Assembly (NCBI RefSeq): GCF_019578655.1
Contig: NC_063263.1
Coordinates: 21,141,001-21,205,000, forward strand
DNA: 64,000 bases
Reading direction: 5' to 3'
Source: Ricinus communis
Taxonomy: Eukaryota; Streptophyta; Magnoliopsida; Malpighiales; Euphorbiaceae
Shown here: positions 12,077 to 23,256 of the stretch, in pieces
How positions within the stretch are numbered: the stretch's first letter is position 1
Layout: each line of letters starts with the position of its first letter
Notes under the pieces: model-generated
Databases searched by the model: none
Seen by the model: the letters and a program-made list of their open reading frames with translations, nothing else
Told to the model about the DNA's origin: nothing
Position numbers and translations under genes: made by a program

Positions 12077-14060
12077 TACCTAAGAATCAACAAGAAATGA
12101 AGACACAAGTGAATGAGAGAAAGGAAACGAGACAGACAGAAACAGAAGCCTTCATCCAATGAAGATGATGAATGTGACTGATGAATGACTGGATGACCAG
12201 GCCCCAGTAAAAGAAGGTTACAGAACCAGGCATCATACTAATAAAAACCATTCAGCAAAAACCATGCAAAATTCAAAATTAATCTACCCATAAACATAAC
12301 ACAAAAATGAGGAAGCAACAGAATGTAATACTTTAAGGAAATTAACTTTGTAAAATTTTGTAGTACTACATAATGGAAACTCTAACCAAAGCAAAATTTT
12401 GTATGCTGAAAAACACTGCAAGAAAAGCAAATCTTCACAGCCTTAAAAAGTGGTAGTAAAATTGTACATGTATATTGTTAATTCCTTGCTATGAAACATT
12501 TATTTCACCACAAGAGTAAAAGAACATGAGAATAAGTACTAGATCAACAAAGCAAGAAACTGCAGCTACTAATTCACCATACATTAACCTAAGGAACAGA
12601 AAAAAACCTAACACCCAGGGGAAATAAGGGGAAAATAATTACATCATTGCCATTATTCATAAGCTAAAGAGCACAGATAGATTAAATCTAGCATATATGC
12701 ACATAAACATTGCGAGAAGATACATCATAAGCGACACTAACAAAACCTTCTCTTTCAACACCAAGCAGAATAACCAACTACAGTGACTATAAAACATGTG
12801 TCAAAATTAAGTAAAAATCTCGAGCATAAAAAACAAATCTGCCGTGAAGCACCAAAATAATTTTAGAATTTATACAAATCCAAGTTAGCAGATCAAAGAT
12901 TGCTAAAGTTTTCCTAATAAATACAAACTAAAAACAGTTACTGACAAAAGTCCAGAGAAAACATTTTCTTCAATAATCCCAATTTATAAAACAAATTATC
13001 CTAAAAATAGCACAATAATGAACAAGAAAGCACCCACAAACTTATTCACACCAAAAGAGCAAAATACACTTCACAGACAAACAAAGCAAAGTCAAACATC
13101 AAATTATATGATAGAGGAAAAAGAAGTCAACATTGCTGGCAAACCCACATGCAATCACAGTAAAAAAGTACATATAATCATAAGATCATATACCTTAAGC
13201 AGTAGAGAAAATCACTGCTATATAAGCAAATAGCTAAGAGACTACCCTGCAAACAAAATCAATAAATATTTAGCACAGATCAACGTATGTAAAACAGCGC
13301 ATGTAATAAACATAAAAATCATACAAAATACGCTTGAAGAGTTGGCGGTAAAACAGACAAAAGTCTTCCTAAGCAAATAAATATACATAGGCAAAAATAT
13401 TTTGAAAAAACAAATATGTAAAGAAAATATATAATAAATTACAAAAGCTCATCTAGTGACAAAAAGTGCCGTCAACAGAGCCGCAATCAATCACGAATAG
13501 TATTTTCTAAACTCAAATAAAAAGGCATGCAAGTTACTTTTCAGAGAGAAAAACAAAAAAAAATAAAAAATTACTGTAATCAGGTTTGATTTATATATAA
13601 TATAATAAAAACAAAACCACAAATTAATATTTAAAAAAAATGGAAACAAAACTAAAAATAGAGAATACGACTCAGAAACAGGAAAATGAAAACAATCAAA
13701 ACAAGGAGACACCCCAAAATTTTGCAAAATTAGCTAAGAAAAGCGCCACATTGCAGATGATGAACCTCAAAAACCCTAATTCCAAAACCAAAAAAAAAGA
13801 AAATTTACTCAACTCTGAAACACAGTGAACGCACTCAATATCGAGCGCTAAAACTGAAACCCTAATTTTTTTATTAAAAAGAAAACTAAGAAGGAAAACC
13901 AGATAAAAAGAGGAAGAGGAAGAGGCAGAGGCAGAGAGACCTTTCCACCACTCTACCTTCAATTTACGACTACTGCTCCTACTACTGTTTCAAAACTCTA
14001 CAAATTCTACTTAGCGCAAGCCAAACAGCTTTTTTTGAAATAAATAGAGCCCACTCCCGA
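12077..14060 (-). promoter_or_regulatory. AGO4 5' leader with UTR intron, and core promoter region
   Basis: Just upstream of the AGO4 ATG the minus strand reads TTCTTAG followed by GTAATGG, a good acceptor three bases before the start (AG at 12,081-12,080). A 5' UTR intron therefore ends here. The likely first leader exon lies near 13.8-14.0 kb, where the minus strand has CT-rich sequence and TTAGGGTTTC. A TATA-like CTATTTATT at about 14,040 could position transcription. The donor is uncertain, and a second leader exon is possible. The 12.1-13.8 kb stretch is AT-rich with no coding potential, consistent with an intron. Confidence 0.5.
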
Positions 14061-14560
14061 CTGTCTCCGACTTTATCTTCTGCTATGCTAACTGAATTAC
14101 ATCATTTTGCTTCCTAGTAGTACAACCGTTCGATCTTCACTTTTATGTCACTTTTGCTGAATTAACAGTGATGATGATGCGTTGATTTTGACGAGACATA
14201 CACATACCTGATGTTGACGTGGTAGTCGAAGCGTACGGTTTTAGGGTATTATAATTTTATAAATACGAACAGTTATGTCATGCCTCGGTTGTCTCGTGCA
14301 CTTCTTTAGCTGAGGTTACTTTTGTGGAATGACGAGTTTAGGTCCTGTGAAGTCTAATGAAGTCGGGTTCGATGGGGGGTAATTAGGGGAAATGGTGAGG
14401 GCAGAAATGGTAAGATGTGGAAATTAATGGAAAGGGAGGATTTGGTTGAATTGGGAGTGCGTAGGGACCAGTTTGTTTGGATTCTTTCTAAAATCGGTTT
14501 AAGAGCTTGTTTGGGAGTTGGGGAAAGTGAGGGCAACTAATTTAAGTAGTTTTATTTCTC
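14061..14560. other. Upstream region of AGO4, no gene recognised
   Basis: Mixed-composition sequence upstream of the AGO4 promoter. A 60-codon open frame on the minus strand (14,354-14,536) lacks any recognisable motif or splice context and is not called. Distal promoter elements of AGO4 could lie here, but no specific site could be supported. Confidence 0.4.
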
Positions 14561-14561
14561 A

Positions 14562-15715
14562 ATGTTTTCAAATTCGGTCCCGGCTCCAACCGGCTCATAT
14601 CAAAAGGTTAAGAGTCAGGAATTAACCGACATCAAACCGGTATTTTTGAAATATACCCTAAAATTTTTATATAGTGATATTTTATATAAAATAATTTTTA
14701 TATAATGATGAAAAATTACAATTTTAATTTGAATCAGTTATAAATAAGAATAAATTTTCTATTATAATGAATTATACATTTCTTCAATCTCGCTTTAAAA
14801 AATTATCTCCTAAATAGGAATATTTATATATATAACTTTAAACAATATATGTTATATTATATTTTATTTTATTATAATATTATTTTGTCTCATTAATTTT
14901 ATTTATATAATATAATAAAATATGTACATATATTATCTTTAGTTTCTATTATTTTACTGATTCTATTAAATATGAAATCTAAAAAAAATTAATACTCAAA
15001 TTTCTATTAAATTATAACTTTTAATAATTATAAATTTTATTTAATTTTAAATGCATGACTATAGAAAAATTTTACTATATATTGAATATTTTTATAGAAT
15101 ATACATAATTAATAGCTTTTATAAAATAAATTATAAAATATATTAAATTATGCTAAATTTAATAGATTATGTTTATAATTTAAGTAGCTTTTTAATTTTA
15201 AAATATCTTTTAGAAAATCTAAAATATCATAAATTGGTAAATTTGTATAATCACATAAATAATAAAATAAGTTTTCCTATTATTTGAAATTTGAAATTTT
15301 GTATAAATAAAGCTAATATAAGAAATAATTTCTTACAATATTATTTTATAAACATTGATTATTCTATTATTCAAAAATTAGTTATGTAGAAAAATTAATA
15401 TATAGAAATAAGTTTTACAATAAAATATCTATAGAATTAGTTTGGGTCATTGGTTAAAGCACATTTATTCTAATCTGAAAGTTGAAAGTTTGAGAGTTTG
15501 AATTTTAGCTTACAATATTAAATTTTAATTGATGCAGTTGATCCACTTACCTGTGTGACTCGTGACCGGATCACAATGTCACTGGTGACTCCATCAGGTC
15601 GTCAGTTTCAAAGCAAATTAATGTAAAAATAGACTTTAAAAACTACTCGAATCGAAATATAATTTAATTCATGGTTCAGCTGGTCGGGTCATACCAGATT
15701 TGATAACTATGATTT
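14562..15715. repeat. Degenerate non-autonomous TIR element
   Basis: The left end reads ATGTTTTCAAATTCGGTCCC. The right end, read on the minus strand, is ATAGTTATCAAATCTGGTAT, continuing through a GACCCGACCAG block that resembles the GGCTCCAACCGG block inside the left end. These ends face each other across about 1.15 kb of very AT-rich DNA with no transposase. Ends rich in CCGG-type motifs are seen in common plant non-autonomous DNA elements. The arms are diverged and the boundaries approximate. Confidence 0.4.
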
Positions 15716-16792
15716 TTTCTATCCATTTTTTTGAAAGAAAGGCATATGGAAAGGAAGAATTTGAAAAGGTGAGAAAATAAGGGATCATATATAAAGTAAT
15801 ATTTTACTTTGTTCCGCTTAAAATTTTAACTATTTTGATTGTTTTGGTCGAAACAACTCATGTGTATTTCAACCGATATATTTTTCTTCTATTTCTATTT
15901 TTCTATTTTCAATTCATAATGTAAAACTTTTAAAAGTAGTACCTAGATTGAATACTTTTCTAATAAAATATTTAGTTCATTATATAATATTTGTCACATT
16001 TTAAAATTTAATTCAATTATTTGAATTTATAGAAATAATTGTAACAAGTTATAATTACATTAATCATTTTCAATATCAGTACTAATTATAAGAAAATTAT
16101 TATATATATTTGGTGTATGTCCCCACCCTTGCACTAAATCAATAGATGATTGGCACATATTCATTAGTTTTAAATAATAGAGTATGTGTCAATCACCTAA
16201 TATCAAAATATAAAACTCATAACCCATCACTTTCCTATTTATGATAGTGAATACATCAAGTCTATATAAAAAAATTTCCTAACTATATTAATATGTATAG
16301 AAATATAAATTTTAAAGTAATCAATACAATCATATTTATTTAATTAATTTTTTTATACAATATATAAACCGAAATAAAAATTTGAAATATATTATTCCAA
16401 AACACCGATCAAAATGATATTAATAACTTTGTTTGCAATACCTCAAACTAAAAGCGTGAATAATTCTTTACTCTTATTTAATGAATTTTTAAAAATTTTA
16501 AGAATAAAAAGAAAAATATGCAACCTTATTTTAAATATTTATCTTTTAATTTTCATTTTCTTTTTGTTTATTCTTATTCGCACTCGTCCAAATAGTATTA
16601 GGAAAATGAGTCTTTTATTTAGTTTATATTTTTTTAGACTTTATTTTTATTTTATTTCTATTATTTTATGATAGATTTGCAATTCATCATTCAAGAATTA
16701 TTATTTACAAATACTAAGGGAAAAAAATGGAAGGTGTTCCAATGCTACGCATAGCAATGGCATGAGAATAAAATGAGAAGTTACTATTTTTA
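15716..16792. other. AT-rich intergenic DNA, no gene recognised
   Basis: Strongly AT-rich. The longest open frame (16,414-16,671, plus) encodes a hydrophobic Ile/Leu/Phe-rich peptide, as expected from AT-rich sequence by chance. A poly-A signal-like AATAAAA on the minus strand near 16,790 lies just past the stop of the orphan exon that follows. Confidence 0.4.
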
Positions 16793-16930
16793 TTAAAGAA
16801 AGGAGGTTGAAATAGCATAGTGATCAATGCTGGTGGCACGAACAACTTTAAAGAATGCCACACCTTGGTAGTCTTGCATCATCACTTCATGAACTTTTGT
16901 CGAAGGATCTTGAATAACCATTGCAAAAAT
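16793..16930 (-). pseudogene. Orphan last exon of unknown protein next to the CACTA end
   Basis: On the minus strand a splice-acceptor-like TGTCAG (CAG at 16,933-16,931) is followed by an open stretch of 45 codons, then a TAA stop and AATAAAA. The composition is protein-like (it contains VIQDPSTKVHEVMMQDY and VAFFKVVRATS) and less AT-rich than its surroundings. I do not recognise the family. Upstream on the same strand the sequence changes at once into CACTA subterminal repeats, so the rest of the gene is missing. It may be a host-gene fragment cut by, or carried with, the transposon, or a chance open frame. Confidence 0.35.
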
Positions 16931-16934
16931 CTGA

Positions 16935-17330
16935 CAATTTACCAATGGAACCGTTGGTAATGGAAGAAATTCTATCGATAAACCTACTTATCGATGGTTT
17001 AGAAATAAATAAAATTTGTTGGTAATTCTATCGTCAGAAAGAATTATATATGGAAATAGTGACCATCGATAAATTACCAACGACTAAATCATCGATAATT
17101 AGTTAGATTGGTTGTCGCTAAATTATCTTAGTTTTTATAAATTAAAGAAAATTTACCAACAGATCTACCGTCAGTAAACTGTCACAATTTAGCTACCGTT
17201 TTATTAACGGTAAACTGTCGATAATCTAATTTCTTTTCTTTTTCTTAAGAAAGAAAAGAAAAAACTATCCATAATCCATCAGTACATGATCACTGTTCTT
17301 GAAAAATAATTCCATCGGTAATCCGTTAGT
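16935..17330. repeat. CACTA left subterminal repeat cluster
   Basis: Short degenerate units such as ATTTACCAATGG, TTACCAACG, ATCGATAAATTACCAACG and ACCGTCAGTAAACTGTC recur in both orientations. A matching cluster lies at the far end of the element (30,590-30,790). CACTA transposases bind such subterminal repeats, so paired clusters help to define the element. Confidence 0.65.
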
Positions 17331-17599
17331 AAATTACTAAATTAAGAAATAATAATTTTATTTAAATTTTTTCTACACTTGACTAATTTTATTGAATAAT
17401 ATTATAAATTAACACTAAATGATTGCAAAAATTAATTGTATATTAAAAACTTAGAAAGTAAATAAGTATAGAAAATATATACATTACAATGATATAAGAA
17501 AATGATAAGTACCAATAATTATAATACAGTCAAACTGTCAAAAGTAAACTAATGAGCTAGTGACTCATTGTCACTAGGAGACTGGGGAGGGGGCTTAGG

Positions 17600-18700
17600 T
17601 TGAGGCTAAGCTGAGCGCATCTCCTGAATTTGGCGGGCAAGGTCTTGTAAATGTTGTTGTAAGTCTCAGATCTACACATTCTACTCCTGAATCTGCACAT
17701 TTTTCTCATGCAGCTGCACAATCTACTTGAACACCCTCATCTACAAGTCCTGAAACTCGGTGGAATCTATATTACCACCAGGAAGGTATGTTGCTAAAGA
17801 AGAGGCAGAATTATGCCCATAAAACTTAAAGGACTATGAACCGAGACCGTAAATCCGACTCTTCTTCTCTCCGTCGATAACCCTATAGAATAACAAATTA
17901 TCATCCATGGTCTCATAACTCTATGTAAGCTACTCCCGACTCGTCGGGTACATATTCTGAAAATGTGTTAAATATTTCAAAACATGTCAATATAACCTCA
18001 AAATTGAATTAAAGATATTTTACTATAAGTAAGTTACTATACATAAATAGTTTTAAACTTCGAATCTATAAAAGTCTAGTTGTCACCCCTTTTAATATGG
18101 GTGTGCGGAAACAACTCTAGAGCAATAGGTAGGCATTCTAGTGATTGTAATTGATTAATAGAAAATGAATATAGATCATAAAATATATATTGTATTAGAA
18201 AAATTCTAATAATAAAACTTACAAGTCGTCTTATATGCTCATGATGGGTAGTCATGCTTCTTGTATGGGTAGATGGTCTAGAGCCATTAGAAGCATGTGA
18301 CAATAAATTCTGGAAATACTGCTCTGATATCTGTTTAGCTTTAAGCTTGTTCTATTTATGTTACCATCTCTCTCAAGCTTCTCATTCCATAAACTTTGGC
18401 TTCTTGCCTGCCTTCTTTATCTTGCATATCTTATCACGATATCGAGTAGCAACTTTCTTCTTCCATGCATCTCGAACAGGGGCATTTACCACTTCCTCCC
18501 ACAAGCACATATTCTACAATAATGTAAATGAATTATGCAATAGACATGTACTACATATTCTACACCTTTTAAATAACATTTATTAAAATACCTTAAATTC
18601 ATTAAAATAAAAGTGTTTAGTTTCCTCAGAAACTAACTTCCACCTCATCCCTTTCATATCTTATCTTTTCCTAAAAAAATTTGAATATTGTGTGAGCAAA
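17600..18700 (-). pseudogene. En/Spm-type plant transposase (Ptta, PF03004-like) remnant
   Basis: Reading the minus strand from about 18,590, one frame has basic and Trp-containing stretches (WEEVVNAPVRDAWKKKV), then KPKFMEREAWERW, then a SHASNGSRPSTHTRS block with HEHIRRLV. This layout matches the second conserved protein of CACTA elements, where a helical basic region precedes a Ser/Thr/His-rich GGS-HTGGS-like segment. The remainder to 17.6 kb is broken by stops. The Pro- and Gly-rich open frames at 18.8-19.1 kb belong to the linker before this domain. Confidence 0.55.
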
Positions 18701-19489
18701 ACCCAAATGGCTCCAAACTGTAACGAACATATAAAACATAATAGATATTAGTGCATATGAATCAATAAATAATTATTTAAAAAATATTAAGTAATAAAAT
18801 AATTATATATTGCTTACATATTATTACGCAAGTTGACTCGTAGCCGACTATGTGCAACCCAGAATCAGTATGGACTACAAACCTAGTTGTAAATGGTGTA
18901 CTGGACATTGTAGGCGTCAGTGGAGGTAGAGCTAGTACATCCACTGATATAGATGTCGATCGAGAGTGCGTATTAGGAGGGGCAGGTGGTGGATGTGATA
19001 ATGAAGGTTGTAAAGTCAAAACCTATATAAGAGGTGGAGGTGGAGGAGGTGATGGTAGTGCAGTATGTTTGGTAGGAGGTGGATGATGTATGGTGATAGG
19101 TGGAGATAGTGTAGGTATAGTAGATTGACGCCTACTATCATTTCTTTTCCTACCTGCCATGTGTAAAACCTATGGACATTTACAATATTTTAAACGGTCA
19201 GAAAATATATATCACATGAGTAATTACAACAAAAGTAATTGTAAGAAATTACATTCTTACAAATATGCTTATTAAATAATTTGAAATAAAGACAAGAAAT
19301 ACGTAATCAAACGAATCATTATCACTAGCATATGTATCCTCGTCTTTCTCTTTATCTTTTGAATCTGACTCAAGTATTAGTTATCTGAATTTCCATGTTC
19401 ATCATCAACTAAATCAACAAATACTCATTCAGCATCATTCAAGAGCACACATCCACTGATGATTGTAGATGTGTCATTGATATGCAGAT
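18701..19489 (-). other. CACTA interior between transposase domains
   Basis: On the minus strand this is a Pro/Ser/Thr-rich low-complexity segment (18,777-19,019) followed upstream by AT-rich, stop-filled sequence. It sits between DUF4216 and the Ptta-like domain and is probably linker or intron of the transposon gene. No separate function is visible. Confidence 0.4.
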
Positions 19490-20390
19490 TCACTGGCTCA
19501 TCTTCTTGAAAGGTTGTATTATCGATTGTTGGTGGCTCAATTTTAGTAGGACATCGATAATCGACCTCACTTTTATTTTGCATACAGCCAACCAGTCAGA
19601 TATATCCCTTCTCAAGCTAGAATAAAGAACATAATAGACTTGTGCAGCTTGCGTAGCGAGAATAAATGGTCCGTACTTGTTGAGTCTGCATCTTTGGTTA
19701 AAATTCATTAAAGGATATAATCTATGCACCCTCAACCTAAAATTATCACTAGGATCAAACCATTCACACTTGAATAGTATAGTCCACTTAATTGGGGATT
19801 TGGATATTCTAACCGCAGAATCTCTATTAATCGCCCATAATAGTCACTCTTGGTTACACTATAATTTGAGCTTCTAATACAAACTCTACTTTTGGAAGTT
19901 AATTTAATCAAACCATGAGCTTTCATATGGATTTTATCACCATTAACGAAATATGTTGGATAAGATTCAACCATATGTAAAGGCTCTTTTGCAAGGTCTT
20001 GGATGAACTCGTTTATAATATTATGGCAGATCTAAAAATGATACAACAAATTTTGTATTCAACTTTTAGTGGAATAATGTGTGTTGTTTATAAAGAATTA
20101 AAGTTTGTACTAATTACTTACATAGGTTTCAAACCATTCTGCAAAATAGTTTTCAAGCATTCCATCAAGCTCAGAATCAGTAATTTGAGGCAATGCTCTT
20201 TTCAACTCATCCGTAAATATGCTAAATAGATAAAGGAATATGCTAAACAACTTAGTTGACATATGTAAGGAGGGAAAGTGTTAATAAAAAAATTGAACTT
20301 ACTTAACATATGGATTAACCTCCTCATAATTCAATAAAATAAATGTTTATGCAGTCTTATACTTAATGTCAAATATCCTCCTTGATTTTG
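19490..20390 (-). pseudogene. DUF4216-containing part of the CACTA transposase
   Basis: Minus-strand frames at 19,974-19,732 and 19,735-19,490 read YPTYFVNGDKIH, then VCIRSSNY, DYYGRLIEILRLEYP, YGPFILATQAAQVYY and RDISDWLAVCKIK. These are the signature blocks of DUF4216, which follows TNP2 and DUF4218 in plant CACTA proteins. Just upstream is ELDGMLENYFAEWFETYV, the usual linker block. The frame changes between the two parts and stops are present. The upstream half of the gene continues at 26,590 on the other side of the inserted LTR element. Confidence 0.75.
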
Positions 20391-20395
20391 ATCAT

Positions 20396-21912
20396 TGATG
20401 TGCACAGTTTTATAAATATTTGCTTGCATATTATTGTGTATTTTCTTAACAATTATAACTGGATCTCAGTAACTAAATATTTGAAACTTGACAATTTAAA
20501 ACAGACTTTTTGTGCTTTTATTCCAAGATCACCCGTATTTTGTATTCTTTCGCATTTCAAGAGAATTTATAGGTCCATCATCAGTTTTGAGCAATTTTAG
20601 ATCAATACATGCGAAAATGGATGGGAATTAATCAAAATTGGATAAGGGCTCGCATTTCAAACATTGAGCACGGCCTAGGTCAAGGTCGTGCTGATCAGCA
20701 CGACTGGGACTCTGGTCGTGCTCAACCTATTAGCCTTTGATCCTCAAATGTGGTGTTTTGGCATGGTTTCTGAGGCTATCACGGCCTCCAGCACGGCCTG
20801 TGGTGGCTCAGCACCGGTGAGGGCACAACTAGGAAGAAGACCTAATTTGTGAGATCCGACGGTTCAGCACGGCCTGGACTTCGGCCATGCTGGGACAATA
20901 TATAAGGAAAATGATTTCTTGAGCTAGGGTTAGCCGGAGCAAAGAGAGAGTTTTGGCGGCTGGTACAGTTTTTGTAGAGTACTCAGTTCGGGAGAGAGTT
21001 GCAGAAAGGGAGAATCCTAGAATCGCAAGGTTTCGAGTGCAAAATAGTAATGGAGCAAAACAAGAGGCAATTGGGGAGATCAATCGTAGTGCTGATTCAG
21101 ATTTGGAGTTGTTCATTCAATTCGAGAGAAAATGGTGTATACGATTCATTTTTTGTTATTCTTTCATTATAATTGATTTCCTAGTTGTTTTAAACATGAA
21201 CATGAGTAGCTAGATCGATTAAATCCATTGGGATTTCTTTACTATATTGGCTTAGTATTAAATTGTTGGATTATTTGAGTTTAGTTTTGTATCCTTCTTG
21301 CTTTCAGTATTAATAAGATAATGCATTATTCATGAGACGTTATGAATTGTGGTGTTTAGATTACTTTTTATGATTGAGAAGTTCATTTAGTAATTAAAAA
21401 TTTGAATAGCAAGAACTAGTTAATTATCACTTAGAGATAAGGGTAATTGACTAGCCAGATTAAGAACTAACAAAGCTTAATAGAGGTGGATTAAAGCTTA
21501 ATGCTAATTTAAGGATCAATCGTTAAGAAGAGATTCCAACTTTAGGTTCTTGAATTTAGGAATTCGGTTATCTTGAGAGAGAAACTAAATTCAATTAAGA
21601 ATTCGTCCATGGCTAGCATAGTTGGACTTATCAATCTGTTATCTTTTGTTTGATTGCCAACTAGTTTAGGTTCCCTTTGGGTTTGCTTTCTTGTCTTGGT
21701 TGTTTCATTTATTCATTCATTCCTGCATCTCACTTAGAACTCAGCTTGTAGTTATTATTAAATTTAGAAATTATTCATTATTCATTTTAGGCTAATATAG
21801 TAACTCTGGGCTTTCACTTTCCCGAGGGATACGACCTTGATACTTGCCATTAGTGCTAGACTGCATCGATAGGTTCACTGCCTTAGACTGTAGCTACACA
21901 AATAGCATATCA
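20396..21912 (+). repeat. 5' LTR of the Athila-like element (1,517 bp)
   Basis: Begins TGATGTGCACAG and ends GCATATCA, and is homologous over its length to 25,105-26,585. It holds an array of GCACGGCC/GGCCGTGC motifs at about 20,668-20,880 and a TATA box at 20,898. The 86-codon open frame at 20,953-21,213 lies in the transcribed leader part of the LTR and has no recognisable domain. Confidence 0.9.
20898..20905 (+). promoter_or_regulatory. TATA box of the 5' LTR
   Basis: TATATAAG follows the GCACGGCC motif array and precedes the leader. The equivalent position in the 3' LTR (about 25,556) has the same TATATAAGG core. Placement in the LTR suits the U3 end of a plant retrotransposon promoter. 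Confidence 0.65.
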
Positions 21913-21918
21913 AGTTTT

Positions 21919-21938
21919 TAGCGCTGTTGTCAGGGATT
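21919..21938 (+). other. Primer-binding site, tRNA-Asp type, mutated
   Basis: Six bases after the LTR end is TAGCGCTGTTGTCAGGGATT. It matches the complement of the plant tRNA-Asp 3' end (TGGCGCCGTTGCCGGGGATC) at most positions, with transition-type differences. Athila and Tat elements commonly use this primer. Confidence 0.75.
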
Positions 21939-22459
21939 GTTTGGAAACTAAAGTGAAATTTACTATTTGTTACTTTAGCCATTTTTATTCTATTTTATTC
22001 TTTTTTTTGTACATATTTATTTAGTTTAAGTTTATGATTCAAATAGTGAATGATAAGAGGGTTCAATGCTAAATTCTAATTCTTTGTATGATGCGTTGGA
22101 GAATGGGATCAGAAACCAAGAGAGTGCTAAAAATTGGGATACACGTGCAGCCTTAGAAGCTCAAGTGGAATCGTTTTGCGGGGCGACCGATCAACTCTCC
22201 ACTCCTATCCTTTCATCTCAAGTTTTTTGTTTTGTTTTGGTTTACATTTGAGTAATGAATGTCCATTGAGTAGTGATTTTGCTCATTGTTCTTATAACTG
22301 TGAATAAGTGAATTATATGGAAAGCTGGCTAAATAACTCGTATGAAAGCACGTACAATCAAGAATGGAGCACTCATTCACCTTTTGGATGGAGCTTAGAT
22401 GGCCAAGAACCACTGTGATTTCGTGACTATATCGGCCTAGTCTTGCACTTTCAACTCAA
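21939..22459 (+). other. Leader and N-terminal gag remnant of the Athila-like element
   Basis: Sequence between the primer-binding site and the recognisable gag remnant. A 61-codon open frame (22,066-22,251) begins near where gag normally starts, but it has no clear gag signature. The region is broken by stops and probably contains the deleted gag N-terminus. Confidence 0.4.
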
Positions 22460-23172
22460 GATGAAGAGTTAGTTTCAGAGGAGCTGCTAATGAGGTTCTT
22501 CACAAGTCTTGAGGATAGATTCCAACAAGTAAAGAGCGTACTTGAAAGTCAACAAGCCTCAATTGAGAACATAGAGCATCAATTAGGCTTGATCTTCAAG
22601 TTACTAGCTGTAGAACAATTGGGAACTCCATCAAACACTACTGAATTTGAGGAATAGATGAGCGCCGTCACTTTGCGTTCAGGTGAGAGATTTTCTGGTT
22701 TATCTACTATGTTTTACGATGATGCTTATGTGCAGGACGACTCCTTGAACATGGAGATAGAACCAGAAAAGGAAGAGGTAAACATGATTCCTCTGAAAGA
22801 CTACCAACAAGAACGTACAGTTGATGATGCTGAGTTGCAGTTATAGGAATTTTTGTGGATTTTCCACAAGTACCTTCAATTATAGAAGATGAGCACGAGT
22901 TATCCAATGAAGAAGTCTTGGAGCAGCTCGAGTTTCTTCTAGCAAGTAAACCAAGCCAAAGACTGGAGAAAACCATTGACATTCCTGAAGAAATTGCCCT
23001 TCCAATTGGTGAAACTTCAGCTTTCAAATTGGAAGAGCCCCCAGAGCATCATGACTACTTACAACTATATGAGGAGCAAGTTTTACCCATCATATTGGCA
23101 GCTTGCTTGACAATCGAGATGAGGAAGTTGACAATTATCCTTCTAAGTAGATACTTAAAGCCATTTACCTAG
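22460..23172 (+). pseudogene. Gag C-terminal and protease-linker remnant
   Basis: One frame from about 22,460 contains EELLMRFFTSLEDRF and QASIENIEHQLGLIF, ending with AVTLRSGE (22,664-22,687). This is the usual Athila/Tat gag tail, where alternating hydrophobic helices precede a K/V-AITLRSGK motif. The open frame at 22,855-23,172 continues with an acidic linker and VLPIILAACLT, which resembles the segment just before reverse transcriptase (LPVIIS-x-LT). The zinc knuckle and the aspartic protease core are missing, and no catalytic domain follows, so this is a non-coding relic. Confidence 0.6.
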
Positions 23173-23256
23173 AAGAATGATGGATGGTTGTCGATTACAC
23201 CCATATGCTTTTCACCATAAGTCCAGCTAAGAAGACTCATCACATAAAAAAAAAAG

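Noticed and set aside
13696..13962. 88-codon frame upstream of AGO4 as a separate gene
   Set aside because: It lies in the probable AGO4 5' leader and its translation is low-complexity Ser/Phe/Leu. At most an upstream open frame, with no support for a product.
15440..15510. tRNA-derived SINE with A and B boxes
   Set aside because: A GGTTAAAGCAC / GAGTTTGAATT pair is only loosely box-like, with no clear tRNA-like head, tail or target duplication.
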